Source: Streptomyces sp. MNU76 | GTDB taxonomy: Bacteria; Actinomycetota; Actinomycetes; Streptomycetales; Streptomycetaceae | Assembly: GCF_020982545.1 (NCBI RefSeq) | Contig: NZ_JAJKLK010000008.1 | Span: forward strand, 310,001 to 374,000 | Direction: 5' to 3' | Length of the DNA: 64,000 bases | Shown here: positions 26,405 to 34,685 of the stretch, one piece after another | How the letters are laid out: the number at the start of each line of letters is the position of its first letter | How positions within the stretch are numbered: position 1 is the first letter of the stretch | Made by a program: the position numbers and the translations under genes | The notes under the pieces: model-generated | Database searches by the model: none | Told to the model about the DNA's origin: nothing | The model's input: only the letters and a program-made list of their open reading frames with translations

Positions 26405-27439
26405 GTGATCGTCTGGATCAACGGTGCGTTCGGTGCGGGGAAGACCACCACCGCACGGGAACTGATCGAACTGATCCCGAACAGCACGCTCTTCGACCCC
26501 GAGGTCATCGGCGGCGCCCTGACGCACATGCTGCCGGCCAAACGCCTCGCCGAGGTCGGCGACTTCCAGGACCTGCCGAGCTGGCGCCGGCTGGTGGTCG
26601 AGACCGCCGCCGCACTGCTCGCCGAGCTGGGCGGCACCCTCGTGGTCCCCATGACCCTGCTCCGCCAGGAGTACCGCGACGAGATCTTCGGCGGCCTCGC
26701 CTCTCGCCGCATCCCCGTACGGCATCTGCTCCTGGCCCCGGCCGAAACGATACTGCGGGAGCGAATAGCCGGGCGGGAGATCCCGCCCGACCTCCCCGAC
26801 GGCGAGATGCGGCTGCGTCAATGGGCGTACGACCACATCGCGCCGTACCGCGCCGCGCTGAGCGGCTGGCTCACCTCGGACGCCCATCTCGTCGACACCG
26901 GTACCCTCACCCCGTACGAGACCGCGCGGCGCATCGCCGACGCCGTGGCCACCGACGGCGTACCCGTGTGCGACATCGTGCAGACCCCCGAGCCGACCGC
27001 CGAGACGGTCGCCGCGGGGGTTCTGTTGTTCGACGAGCAGGACCGGGTGCTGCTCGTCGATCCGACCTACAAGCCCGGGTGGGAGTTCCCGGAGGTGGTG
27101 GAGGCGGGGGAGGCACCGGCCAGGGCGGGGGTGCGGGAGGTGCTGGAGGAGACCGGGATACGGCTCGACGAGGTGCCCCGGCTGCTGGTCGTCGACTGGG
27201 AGGCGCCGGTGGCACCGAGGTACGGAGGGCTGCGGCTGCTGTTCGACGGCGGGCGGCTGGACGTCAGTGGGCCGCAGCGGCCCGTGCTGCCGGGGACCGA
27301 GCTGCGTGACTGGCGGTTCGTCACGGAGGAACAGGCCGCGGATCTGCTGCCGCCGGTGCGCTACGAGCGGCTGCGGTGGGCGTTGCGGGCTCGGGAGCGG
27401 GGCGCTGCGCTGTACCTGGAGGCAGGGGTTCCGGTGTAG
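26405..27439 (+). CDS. AAA/kinase-like ATPase fused to NUDIX domain
   Basis: A 344-residue fusion. The first half (about 1-180) is a P-loop kinase-like domain: INGAFGAGKTTTARELIELIP, with PVRHLLLAPAETILRERIAGRE as a lid-like part. The second half (about 205-335) is a NUDIX hydrolase: AAGVLLFDEQDRVLLVD and the box ending RAGVREVLEETGI. In the box the first Gly of GX5EX7REUXEEXGU is Glu (EVVEAGE), so activity is plausible but altered. GTG 26405 follows AGAGGGGGAACC. Such fusions in Streptomyces are uncharacterised; nucleotide or tRNA-related salvage is speculation. Confidence 0.75.
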   Translation: MIVWINGAFGAGKTTTARELIELIPNSTLFDPEVIGGALTHMLPAKRLAEVGDFQDLPSWRRLVVETAAALLAELGGTLVVPMTLLRQEYRDEIFGGLASRRIPVRHLLLAPAETILRERIAGREIPPDLPDGEMRLRQWAYDHIAPYRAALSGWLTSDAHLVDTGTLTPYETARRIADAVATDGVPVCDIVQTPEPTAETVAAGVLLFDEQDRVLLVDPTYKPGWEFPEVVEAGEAPARAGVREVLEETGIRLDEVPRLLVVDWEAPVAPRYGGLRLLFDGGRLDVSGPQRPVLPGTELRDWRFVTEEQAADLLPPVRYERLRWALRARERGAALYLEAGVPV

Positions 27440-27522
27440 GGGGCTGTTCGCGCCGCCGCCGTTTCGGGTCGGGTGTCGGTGGTCGGGCGGGTGCGGGTGG
27501 ATCGTGGTTGCTCGCGCAGTTC

Positions 27523-27546
27523 CCCGCGCCCCTTTCGGGGCGCGGG
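27523..27546. terminator. GC-rich hairpin terminator
   Basis: Arms CCCGCGCCCC (27523-27532) and GGGGCGCGGG (27537-27546) around TTTC, between two convergent genes. Same dispersed hairpin type as at 7945-7966. Confidence 0.75.
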
Positions 27547-27551
27547 CTCGC

Positions 27552-28907
27552 TCAGTTGGCTGCGTAGTTCCGCAGGAACAGGGCCTCCGTCACCGACATG
27601 CGCTCCAACTCCTCAGGGGACACGCTCTCGTTGACCGCGTGGATCCGGGCCTCCGGTTCGCTGAGGCCGATGAGGAGGATCTCGGCGTCGGGGTAGAGGG
27701 CGGCGAGGGCGTTGCAGAGGGGGATGGAACCGCCGTGCCCGGCGTACTGCATCTCCTGACCCGGGTGGGCGACGGCCATCGCCGCCGCCATCGCCTCGTA
27801 CGCCGGGCTGGCGGTGTCGGCGCGGAACGCCTGGCCGTGGCCGATGAGTTCGCAAGCGACCCGGGCGCTCCACGGGGTGTGGGCCACCAGATGCGCTTCG
27901 AGCAGCTTGATCGCCCGCTGGACGTCCACGCCCGGCGGGACGCGCAGCCCGATCAGGGCGCGGGCGCTCGCCTGGATCGACGGGGTCGCGCCGACCACGG
28001 GCGGGGCGTCGATGCCCAGCACGGTGGCGGCGGGGCGGGCCCAGATCCGGTCGGCGACGGTGTCGGTACCGACCAGCTCCACACCGTCGAGCACCTTGGC
28101 GTCCTCGCGGAACTGCGCGTCGGTGTACTGCAGGCCGTCCCACGTCCCGTCGCCCGCGAGTCCGTCGACGGTCGTCGTGCCGTCCTCGGCGCGCAGGGAG
28201 TCCAGGACGCGGATCAGCGCGGCCAGCGCGTCGGGGGCGGCGCCGCCGAACTGCCCAGAGTGCAGGTTGCCTTCGAGGGCGTCGACGCGCACCCGCATGA
28301 GGATCATGCCGCGCAGGGAGGTGGTGACCGTCGGCAGGCCCACCCGGAAGTTGCCCGCGTCCCCGATCACGACGGTGTCGGCGGCGAGCAGTTCGGGGTG
28401 CGCCTCGGCGTACTGCTGGAGGCCGCCGGTGCCCATCTCCTCGGAGCCCTCGACGATCACCTTGACCGTGACCGGCACCCCGCCGTCGGCCTTCAGGGCC
28501 CGCAGTGCCAGCAGGTGCATGATCACACCGCCCTTGCAGTCGGCGGCGCCCCGCCCGTACCAGCGGCCGTCGCGCTCGGTCAGCTCGAACGGCGGCGACA
28601 CCCAGGCGGCCTCGTCGAGCGGCGGCTGCACGTCGTAGTGGGCGTAGAGGAGCACCGTCCTCGCGCCCTCGGGTCCCGGGAGGCAGCCGTACACGGACTG
28701 GGTGCCGTCGGGGGTGTCCAGCAGGGCGACGTCCTGGAAGCCCTCGGCGCGCAGCGCGTCGGCGACCCAGCGCGCGGCGCCCTCGCTCTCGCTCCTCGGG
28801 AACTGGTCGAAGTCCGCCACCGACTTGAAGGCCACCAGTTCGGCGAGCTCCTGCTTCGCCCGGGGAATCAGCGAGGCGACGGTCTCGGCGACCGGGTTCG
28901 ACGGCAT
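27552..28907 (-). CDS. M20 family dipeptidase
   Basis: A 451-residue M20/M25/M40 zinc peptidase of the dipeptidase type. LLYAHYDVQPP supplies the first metal His and catalytic Asp, YGRGAADCKGG the bridging Asp, VEGSEEMGTGG the catalytic Glu pair, IGDAGNF the next ligand and IHAVNESVSPEE the last His. A dimerisation domain lies between. Likely cytoplasmic breakdown of dipeptides. ATG 28905-28907 with AGGAG upstream; the frame from 28958 adds residues of no similarity. Confidence 0.88.
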   Translation of the reverse strand: MPSNPVAETVASLIPRAKQELAELVAFKSVADFDQFPRSESEGAARWVADALRAEGFQDVALLDTPDGTQSVYGCLPGPEGARTVLLYAHYDVQPPLDEAAWVSPPFELTERDGRWYGRGAADCKGGVIMHLLALRALKADGGVPVTVKVIVEGSEEMGTGGLQQYAEAHPELLAADTVVIGDAGNFRVGLPTVTTSLRGMILMRVRVDALEGNLHSGQFGGAAPDALAALIRVLDSLRAEDGTTTVDGLAGDGTWDGLQYTDAQFREDAKVLDGVELVGTDTVADRIWARPAATVLGIDAPPVVGATPSIQASARALIGLRVPPGVDVQRAIKLLEAHLVAHTPWSARVACELIGHGQAFRADTASPAYEAMAAAMAVAHPGQEMQYAGHGGSIPLCNALAALYPDAEILLIGLSEPEARIHAVNESVSPEELERMSVTEALFLRNYAAN

Positions 28908-29089
28908 GGGCACGCTCCTGGTGGGTGCGACGTTGTCCTTATGGGTACGGGGCCGCACACGCTCCTGCCCGGTGTGTCGGTGTAGGGCGCATGCGCTGCC
29001 GATCCTCCCACAGCGGCCTGGGGCGTCACCCGCCGTAGGATGCGGGGGACAGGTGCGGCAGGCGGCTGGATCGGGAGCAGTAGACCATC

Positions 29090-30295
29090 GTGAGCAGCGA
29101 GAACTCTTCGGCGGACGACGTGCAGCGGGTGTGGGACGTCGTCGTGGTGGGCGCGGGCCCCGCAGGGGCTTCGGCCGCCTACGCGGCGGCGGTCGGGGGA
29201 CGCAGCGTCCTGTTGCTGGAGAAGGCGGAGCTGCCGCGCTACAAGACGTGCGGCGGCGGCATCATCGGCCCCTCGCGCGACGCGCTGCCGCCCGGCTTCG
29301 AACTGCCCTTCAAGGACCGGGTGCACGCGGTCACCTTCTCCCTCGACGGCCGCTACGCCCGCACACGCAAGTCGAAACAGATGCTCTTCGGGCTGATCAA
29401 CCGGCCCGAGTTCGACCAGCAGCTCGTCGAGCACGCCCAGAAGGCGGGCGCCGAGCTGCGGACGGGCGTCACGGTCACCCGTGTCGAGCAGCACGGCTCG
29501 GCGGTGCCCGACCGGCGTACCGTCGCCGTCGTCCTCCAGGGCGGCGAGACGCTGCTCGCGCGGGCCGTCGTCGGCGCGGACGGAAGCGCCAGCCGCATAG
29601 GGGCACATGTCGGGGTGAAGCTCGACCAGGTCGACCTCGGCCTGGAGGCGGAGATCCCCGTTCCGGAGACGGTCGCCGAGGACTGGAAGGGGCGAGTCCT
29701 CATCGACTGGGGCCCGATGCCCGGCAGTTACGGGTGGGTCTTTCCCAAGGGCGACACCCTGACCGTCGGGGTGATCTCCGCGCGCGGTGAAGGCGCCGCC
29801 ACCAAGCGGTACCTGGAGGACTTCATCGGGCGGCTCGGCCTCGCCGGCTTCGAACCGAGCGTCTCCTCCGGGCACTTGACGCGCTGCCGGGCCGACGATT
29901 CGCCGCTGTCGCGGGGCCGGGTGCTGGTCTGCGGGGACGCGGCGGGGCTGTTGGAGCCGTGGACCCGGGAGGGCATCTCCTTCGCGCTGCGCTCGGGGCG
30001 GCTGGCCGGTGAGTGGGCGGTGCGGATCGCCGAGGCCCACGACGCGGTGGACACCCGCCGCCAGGCCCTGAACTACGCGTTCGCCGTGAAGGCCGGGCTC
30101 GGTGTCGAGATGAGCGTCGGCAAGCGGCTGCTGATCGCCTTCGAGCGGCGGCCGGGGCTCTTCCACGCGGCCCTCACCGGATTCCGGCCCGCGTGGCGGG
30201 CGTTCGTCGACATCACGCGCGGGTCGACCTCCCTGGGGGAGATCGTCCGCAGCCACCCGATCGCCCAGCGCGCGCTGACCGCGTTCGACAAGTAG
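29090..30295 (+). CDS. Geranylgeranyl reductase family FAD-dependent oxidoreductase
   Basis: A 401-residue flavoprotein: VVVVGAGPAGASAAYAAAVGG is the FAD Rossmann motif, LPRYKTCGGGIIGPS matches the geranylgeranyl reductase signature, and VLVCGDAAGLLEPWTREGISFALRSG is the second FAD motif. In Streptomyces such proteins lie near respiratory genes and may reduce isoprenoid chains (for example menaquinone side chains), but this is family-level inference. GTG start at 29090, after CAGTAGACCATC, without a strong ribosome site. Confidence 0.8.
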   Translation: MSSENSSADDVQRVWDVVVVGAGPAGASAAYAAAVGGRSVLLLEKAELPRYKTCGGGIIGPSRDALPPGFELPFKDRVHAVTFSLDGRYARTRKSKQMLFGLINRPEFDQQLVEHAQKAGAELRTGVTVTRVEQHGSAVPDRRTVAVVLQGGETLLARAVVGADGSASRIGAHVGVKLDQVDLGLEAEIPVPETVAEDWKGRVLIDWGPMPGSYGWVFPKGDTLTVGVISARGEGAATKRYLEDFIGRLGLAGFEPSVSSGHLTRCRADDSPLSRGRVLVCGDAAGLLEPWTREGISFALRSGRLAGEWAVRIAEAHDAVDTRRQALNYAFAVKAGLGVEMSVGKRLLIAFERRPGLFHAALTGFRPAWRAFVDITRGSTSLGEIVRSHPIAQRALTAFDK

Positions 30296-30336
30296 GACCA
30301 GGCCGTCGCCCGTGTCGCCACCGGCACCCCGGCCGG

Positions 30337-30789
30337 TCACCGCTGGACGGTGATCCGGAAGACGGGGTGCTTCGGCGCGGCGGCGAGCAGTTCCGCGTCG
30401 GTGGAGTCGGCGTCGACGTCACCGAAGAACCGGCCCACTTCCCAGCCCCACTTCTTCAGGTAGGAGCGCAGCACGGCGGGCTTCTCCTCGTCGGACAGCT
30501 CGACCGCCGTGAACTCCCGCACCCGGCGGCCCACCTGGAGCCGTCCGCCGCCCGCCGCCCGCATGTTGCGCACCCACTCCGAGTGGCCGCGTGCCGAGAC
30601 GAGGTAGGGGCCGCCCTCGTACGGCAACGGGTTGACCGGAAGCCGACGCCACTCGCCGCTCCTGCGGCCGCGCACGGAGAGTTCGGCCGTGCCGAGGAGG
30701 CTGACGCCGTGGCGGGCGAGCCAGCCGATGAAGCCGTTGAGCGCGCGGTCGACGCGGTTGGCCTTGATGTAGTGGGGCGACGACGACAT
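30337..30789 (-). CDS. Deazaflavin-dependent nitroreductase family protein
   Basis: A 150-residue F420/flavin-dependent split-barrel protein of the Ddn type: ELSVRGRRSGEWRRLPVNPLPYEGGPYLVSARG and EWVRNMRAAGGGRLQVGRRVREF are the signature. It probably reduces small molecules with F420H2. ATG 30787-30789. The promoter region upstream contains two perfect palindromes shared with the divergent TetR gene, so repression by that regulator is likely. Confidence 0.82.
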   Translation of the reverse strand: MSSSPHYIKANRVDRALNGFIGWLARHGVSLLGTAELSVRGRRSGEWRRLPVNPLPYEGGPYLVSARGHSEWVRNMRAAGGGRLQVGRRVREFTAVELSDEEKPAVLRSYLKKWGWEVGRFFGDVDADSTDAELLAAAPKHPVFRITVQR

Positions 30790-30837
30790 GGGGTTCCTCC
30801 CGTGGGCGGGCGAGCGGGTCTCCGGGCGATGCGTCCG

Positions 30838-30852
30838 GAGAGCACTGCTCTC
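30838..30852. promoter_or_regulatory. TetR operator 1, GAGAGCACTGCTCTC
   Basis: A 15-base palindrome with core GAGCACTGCTC in the divergent gap, on the nitroreductase side. Confidence 0.75.
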
Positions 30853-30889
30853 ACTTGAGGGCAGTGTGCACGAGATCGGTGCTCCGTAG

Positions 30890-30924
30890 CAAGAGCACTG
30901 CTCTTGTTTGTGTGCAGTGCTCTG
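30890..30924. promoter_or_regulatory. TetR operator 2 and half-site
   Basis: A 17-base perfect palindrome CAAGAGCACTGCTCTTG (30890-30906) with the same core as operator 1, followed by an imperfect copy, GTGCAGTGCTCTG (about 30912-30924), next to the TetR start. The three copies explain co-regulation of both divergent genes. Confidence 0.75.
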
Positions 30925-30946
30925 AATCTGTGGCACACTCCTCTTC

Positions 30947-31657
30947 ATGAGCACCGCACGAGGGGTTCGCGCCCGTGCCCGGATCGAGGTAACCGCCGCC
31001 ATCAAGGACGAGGCCCGCAGACAGCTCGCGGCGGAGGGTGCCGCCAAGCTGTCGCTGCGGGCCGTCGCACGCGAACTCGGCATGGTCTCCTCCGCGTTGT
31101 ACCGCTACTTCCCGAGCCGTGACGAGCTGCTCACCGCGCTGATCATCGACGCGTACGAGTCCCTGGGCGAGGCCGCCGAGGCCGCGCACGCGAAGGCCGC
31201 CGGGGAGAGCCCGGCCGGGCAGTGGGTCGCCGTGTGCGAGGGGGTGCGGGTGTGGGCGCTGGCGCGGCCGCACGAGTACGCGTTGATCTACGGCTCGCCG
31301 GTGCCCGGGTACAGCGCGCCCGAGACGACGGTGCCGGCCGCCTCCCGGACGGGGCAGGTGCTCATCCGGATCCTGCGGGACGCCCATCTGGCCGACGCGA
31401 TGGCGTTGCGGGAGCTGCCCGCCGAGCTGCGGCCCGAGGCGGTGCGGATGGCCGAGGACTTCGCTCCCGATCTGCCGCCGGAGGCGCTCGCGGTGCTGGT
31501 CGGGGCGTGGGCCCAGTTGTTCGGGCTGGTCAACTTCGAGGTGTTCGGGCAGTTCAACAAGGTGGTCGAGGACCGCGAGGTGTTCTTCCGGCACGCGGCG
31601 CGCGGGCTCGCCCGCCATGTGGGGCTGGCCGGTGTGCTCCGCCCGGAGCAGACGTGA
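30947..31657 (+). CDS. TetR/AcrR family regulator
   Basis: A 236-residue TetR regulator. HTH in KLSLRAVARELGMVSSALYRYFPSRDELLTALI (about 37-65), then an all-helical ligand domain with a TetR C-terminal type often seen in Streptomyces (VPAASRTGQVLIRILRDAHL). ATG at 30947. It very likely represses the nitroreductase gene and itself through the palindromes between them. Ligand unknown. Confidence 0.88.
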   Translation: MSTARGVRARARIEVTAAIKDEARRQLAAEGAAKLSLRAVARELGMVSSALYRYFPSRDELLTALIIDAYESLGEAAEAAHAKAAGESPAGQWVAVCEGVRVWALARPHEYALIYGSPVPGYSAPETTVPAASRTGQVLIRILRDAHLADAMALRELPAELRPEAVRMAEDFAPDLPPEALAVLVGAWAQLFGLVNFEVFGQFNKVVEDREVFFRHAARGLARHVGLAGVLRPEQT

Positions 31658-31726
31658 TCACCGATTGGGCGGGCGGCGACTGGGCGCCCGTGACCGCGCC
31701 CGGATCGTCGTCCTGGCTTACGGGGA

Positions 31727-32050
31727 CTACGAGTTCGGGTTGGTGCGGCCGGGTCGGCTGGGCCGCGCCTCGCCCGGTCCGTCGGGCGGTGCGGGAGCCC
31801 GCCGGTCCGTCCGGAGGGCGTGCCTGAAGCGGGTCAGCACGATCGTGACGACCGCGACGAAAACCACGACGGTGGCGGCGGCCGAGAGGTGACGGAGCAG
31901 GTCCTCCCGGCCGCGCAGGGAGCCGACGACGTCCGGCAGGAACTCGGTCACCCCGAAATAGGCCGCGCCCGCCATCACCGCCCCCGCGAAGAGGGCGAAG
32001 CCGATCTCCGTCGTCATCGCGTCCCGCTCGGCCTGCGTCCGTCTCCCCAT
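31727..32050 (-). CDS. Small membrane protein (DUF6332-like)
   Basis: A 107-residue protein with two helices (about 16-34 and 54-74), an N-terminal GRRTQAERDAMTTEIGFALF and a Pro/Arg-rich tail. It resembles the Streptomyces DUF6332 family as I recall it; function unknown. ATG 32048-32050. Confidence 0.55.
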   Translation of the reverse strand: MGRRTQAERDAMTTEIGFALFAGAVMAGAAYFGVTEFLPDVVGSLRGREDLLRHLSAAATVVVFVAVVTIVLTRFRHALRTDRRAPAPPDGPGEARPSRPGRTNPNS

Positions 32051-32113
32051 GGACCGAGTGTGGGGGCGGCGGGCGTACCGGACAAGAAGGTCGGCGCGGC
32101 CGCCGGTTCGGTT

Positions 32114-32945
32114 TCAGACGATGCCCGAGGTCTCCCGCCACAGCTCGGCGAGTGCGGGGTCGCCGGTGACGGAGGGGAGGGGGAGCCGGTTCCACAGAGC
32201 CAGGTAGAGCCGGGACGCCGGGCCCGTGATCGCGCAGTCGGCGTCCGGGGCGTGTGAGACGTCCACGCGTTCCGCCGCCGGTGGTTCGGACGACAGCCGT
32301 ACGGTCCAGGCGGCGTCCGTGTCGGTCGCGCGCACCCGTAGGACACGTGGTGTTTCGGTGCGCACCCGGCTCTTGGGGCGGGCGTGGAAGCAGAGCAGCA
32401 GTTCGTCGATGCCGTCGACCGCGAAGTCGACGGCGAAGTCGGAGGTGAGGGTCGGCGACGGTCGCCGCGGGGACGGCGGCGGGTTCCCGGAGGGGGCGCG
32501 GTGGGGTTCGGGGCGGGGTCCAGGACGGCCTCGGTGAGGTGGGCGCCGAGGGCGGACTCCGCGTCGGCGCGGTGCACGGCCGTCTCGTGGGCCTGGCGGC
32601 GTGCCAGAAGGCCAGGGGGAGGGGCGGGCAGAAAGCTCCAGCAGTCGAGGTCGGCGGGGCGGCGCGCAGGGTGTCGAGGAGACGTCGGTGGCCGTCCTCG
32701 AACCAGGTCAGCAGTGCGTCACCGTCCAGTTCTCCCGGCCCGTCGGGGAGGGGGCGGGGCGTGGGTTGTCCCTCGGCGACGAAGGCCGTGGCCCAGCGGT
32801 GCACGGCTCCCGTGTGGCGTACCAGGTCCCGTACCCGCCACGACGGACAGGTCGGGACCTCGGCGTCCGTACCGGCCTTGCGGGCGGCCGTGGCGAGCAG
32901 TCGGCCTTCCTCGTCCAGGGCTCTGATGTGCTCAGCGGTCTCCAT
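32114..32945 (-). pseudogene. Mycothiol-dependent maleylpyruvate isomerase-type protein, multiply frame-shifted
   Basis: The N-terminus (ATG 32943-32945) reads METAEHIRALDEEGRLLATAARKAG and WRVRDLVRHTGAVHRWA, typical of the DinB-like mycothiol-dependent family. Coding then jumps between frames: DLDCWSFLPAP and ARRQAHETAVHRADAESALGAHL in one, PLAFW in another, and DFAVDFAVDGIDELLLCFHARPKSRV to the end (RLYLALWNRLPLPSVTGDPALAELW, stop at 32114) in the third. At least four one-base changes, mostly in C or G runs, are needed to restore it. Either a decayed gene or a poorly sequenced stretch. Confidence 0.7.
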
Positions 32946-32982
32946 GGGAGGAGTCTGGCGGACGAACCGCGCGCGCAGCGCC

Positions 32983-33197
32983 TGTTCCGGGCCGATGTAC
33001 GTGCTCGGGCCGACGTGCCCGCCGGGGCCGAAGCGCTTGTTCCGGGCCGACGCACATGCCGAGCCGACGTGTGTGCCTTGGCTGACGCGATGCCCAAGCC
33101 TGCGTGCCTGCCAGGGGCGACGCAGTTGCCGAGCCGACGTGTGTGGCCCGGGGCGACGCAAAGCTCACGCCTGCGTGCCTGACAGGGCCGAGGCGAT
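32983..33197. repeat. Degenerate tandem repeats, 55 and 70 bp
   Basis: TGTTCCGGGCCGA occurs at 32983 and 33038. A 70-base unit beginning GCCGAGCCGACGTGTGTG occurs at 33058-33127 and again at 33128-33197, with about 75 percent identity by eye. GCCGACG-like cores continue to about 33230. The whole gap 32946-33315 has no recognisable gene; open frames in it are repeat artefacts. Confidence 0.6.
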
Positions 33198-33315
33198 GCC
33201 CGGCCGATGGCACGCCCGGGCCGACGCGCATGCCTGGCCCCGCGTGGCCGTCACCGGGCTGAGCGCAAGCCCCGGTCGGGCCGGCGCTCGGGGCGCGTCT
33301 GAGTCGCCGGTGGGG

Positions 33316-34299
33316 TCAAGGAGTCGCGCGGATGCGCCCCTGGTGGCGTGTCCTCGCCCCCGGGTCCTCCTCGGCCAGCCACTCGGCGACGCTGTGGGCG
33401 ATCGGCTGGCCGGTGTCCATCTCCACGAACCCGAACTGGCCGGACTGATTGCACTCCAGGAACCACCAGATCCCGTCCGCGTCCTCAGCGAAGTCGAAGG
33501 CACCGTAGGCGAGTTCGGCGTCCCGCAGATAGGCGCGCGCGGCGGCGGCGGTGCGCGCCGGGACCTCCACCGGCCGCCAGGGCGCGGTGGAGGCCGCGAA
33601 GCGGACGTCGACCTCGTCGGGATGCGCGTCCGGGGCGACCGCCTTGCGGGCGGCCAGCATGCGGTCGCCGACGACGGTGAGCCTGATGTCCGCCGCCTTG
33701 GCGATCCGGCGCTGCAGCAGTGTCGGTCCGAACGCCACGGCGGTGAAGTCGGTGCCGGGCGCGACCCGACTCGTGGGGACCGTGCGGGCCGGCTCCTGCG
33801 GGTGGGTGCCGGAGACCGGCTTGACCACCAGGTCCGGGAAGCGTTCGGCGAAGTCGCGGGCGGCCTGCGGGAACGTGGTGATGAGCGTGGCCGGGACGGG
33901 GAGGCCGCAGCGCTGGGCGTGCCGCAGCTGCCACGGCTTGTGGCGGGCCCGCCGGGCCGCGTCCGGGTCGTTCATCCAGCGGACCCCCGTGCCGCGCAGC
34001 ATGCCGTACAGGGCCTGCGAGGACTCCTCGGTCAGCCAGGCGGACGGCTCGCCGACCCGGCTGGCCGGGACGCCCGGCCTGCGCAGCCAGATGGAGCGCA
34101 GCCCGCTCATGCTCACCAGGCGTCCGCCGGCGGACAGATGTCCGCGGAAGGCGCCGTGCACATACTCGCCGGAGAGGGCCACCCCGCCCGGGAGGTCGGC
34201 GGGGTCGAGCCGGACCACCGGGACGCCGGTCCTGTTCAGTTGTGCCACCACCAGGTCCGCCGTCACATCCTGTTCGCTGGTGAGGATCAGCACCGTCAT
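33316..34299 (-). CDS. tgmB: ATP-grasp ribosomal peptide maturase (graspetide-type)
   Basis: A 327-residue ATP-grasp ligase of the TgmB type. MTVLILTSEQDVTADLVVAQLNRTGVPVVRLD opens the family; NDPDAARRARHKPWQLRHA binds the peptide, LVVKPVSGTHPQEP holds the ATP Lys and WWFLECNQSGQFGFVE the metal-binding Glu and Asn. Such enzymes activate Asp/Glu side chains and join them to Thr/Ser or Lys in the core peptide. The precursor gene lies 16 bases upstream on the same strand. The usual third gene (a TgmC-type methyltransferase) is not present on either side. Confidence 0.85.
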   Translation of the reverse strand: MTVLILTSEQDVTADLVVAQLNRTGVPVVRLDPADLPGGVALSGEYVHGAFRGHLSAGGRLVSMSGLRSIWLRRPGVPASRVGEPSAWLTEESSQALYGMLRGTGVRWMNDPDAARRARHKPWQLRHAQRCGLPVPATLITTFPQAARDFAERFPDLVVKPVSGTHPQEPARTVPTSRVAPGTDFTAVAFGPTLLQRRIAKAADIRLTVVGDRMLAARKAVAPDAHPDEVDVRFAASTAPWRPVEVPARTAAAARAYLRDAELAYGAFDFAEDADGIWWFLECNQSGQFGFVEMDTGQPIAHSVAEWLAEEDPGARTRHQGRIRATP

Positions 34300-34315
34300 C
34301 GTCGCCGGTCCGCGT

Positions 34316-34507
34316 TCAGTCGTCGAAATGGGTCTTCGAACCCGCGGTGGACGTCGTCGCCCCCAATTCCCGCATAAGACCCTGGTCGTGAGCGGCTATC
34401 CGCCCATCGGCGAGCACGTTCAACTGCAGCCCGGAGTCGTAGGTGTACGGAGCGCTGAACTCCAACTGCTCAGTGGAGCGAGCGTAGTTGAGCACGAACA
34501 GTCGCAT
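34316..34507 (-). CDS. tgmA: Graspetide precursor peptide
   Basis: A 63-residue precursor. The leader contains FSAPYTYDSGLQLNVLADG, the family's recognition region, and the C-terminal core is GATTSTAGSKTHFDD. Thr/Ser side chains in TTST and SKT and the two final Asp are the likely ester partners for ring formation by the ATP-grasp enzyme encoded next. ATG 34505-34507 is preceded by AAGGAGA. A possible -10 (TATAAC, complement of 34595-34600) lies upstream. Confidence 0.8.
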   Translation of the reverse strand: MRLFVLNYARSTEQLEFSAPYTYDSGLQLNVLADGRIAAHDQGLMRELGATTSTAGSKTHFDD

Positions 34508-34685
34508 CGTTTCTCCTTGTTCGGGACCATCCGGAAAGCGGATGGTGACGCTCCGGCCTCCCTCTGTTCGGCCGGGTCGCAGTGTCTCCAGGGAGTTATA
34601 CGAATCGAACGACTGAATGGTTGCCTCATCCTCTCGGAGGGCTGACTTCATGCACCGCGAGGGGTCAAGAGGCAACGGTGAGTGG

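Noticed and set aside
33058..33197. CRISPR or phage repeat
   Set aside because: Only two degenerate 70-bp copies, no unique spacers and no cas genes.
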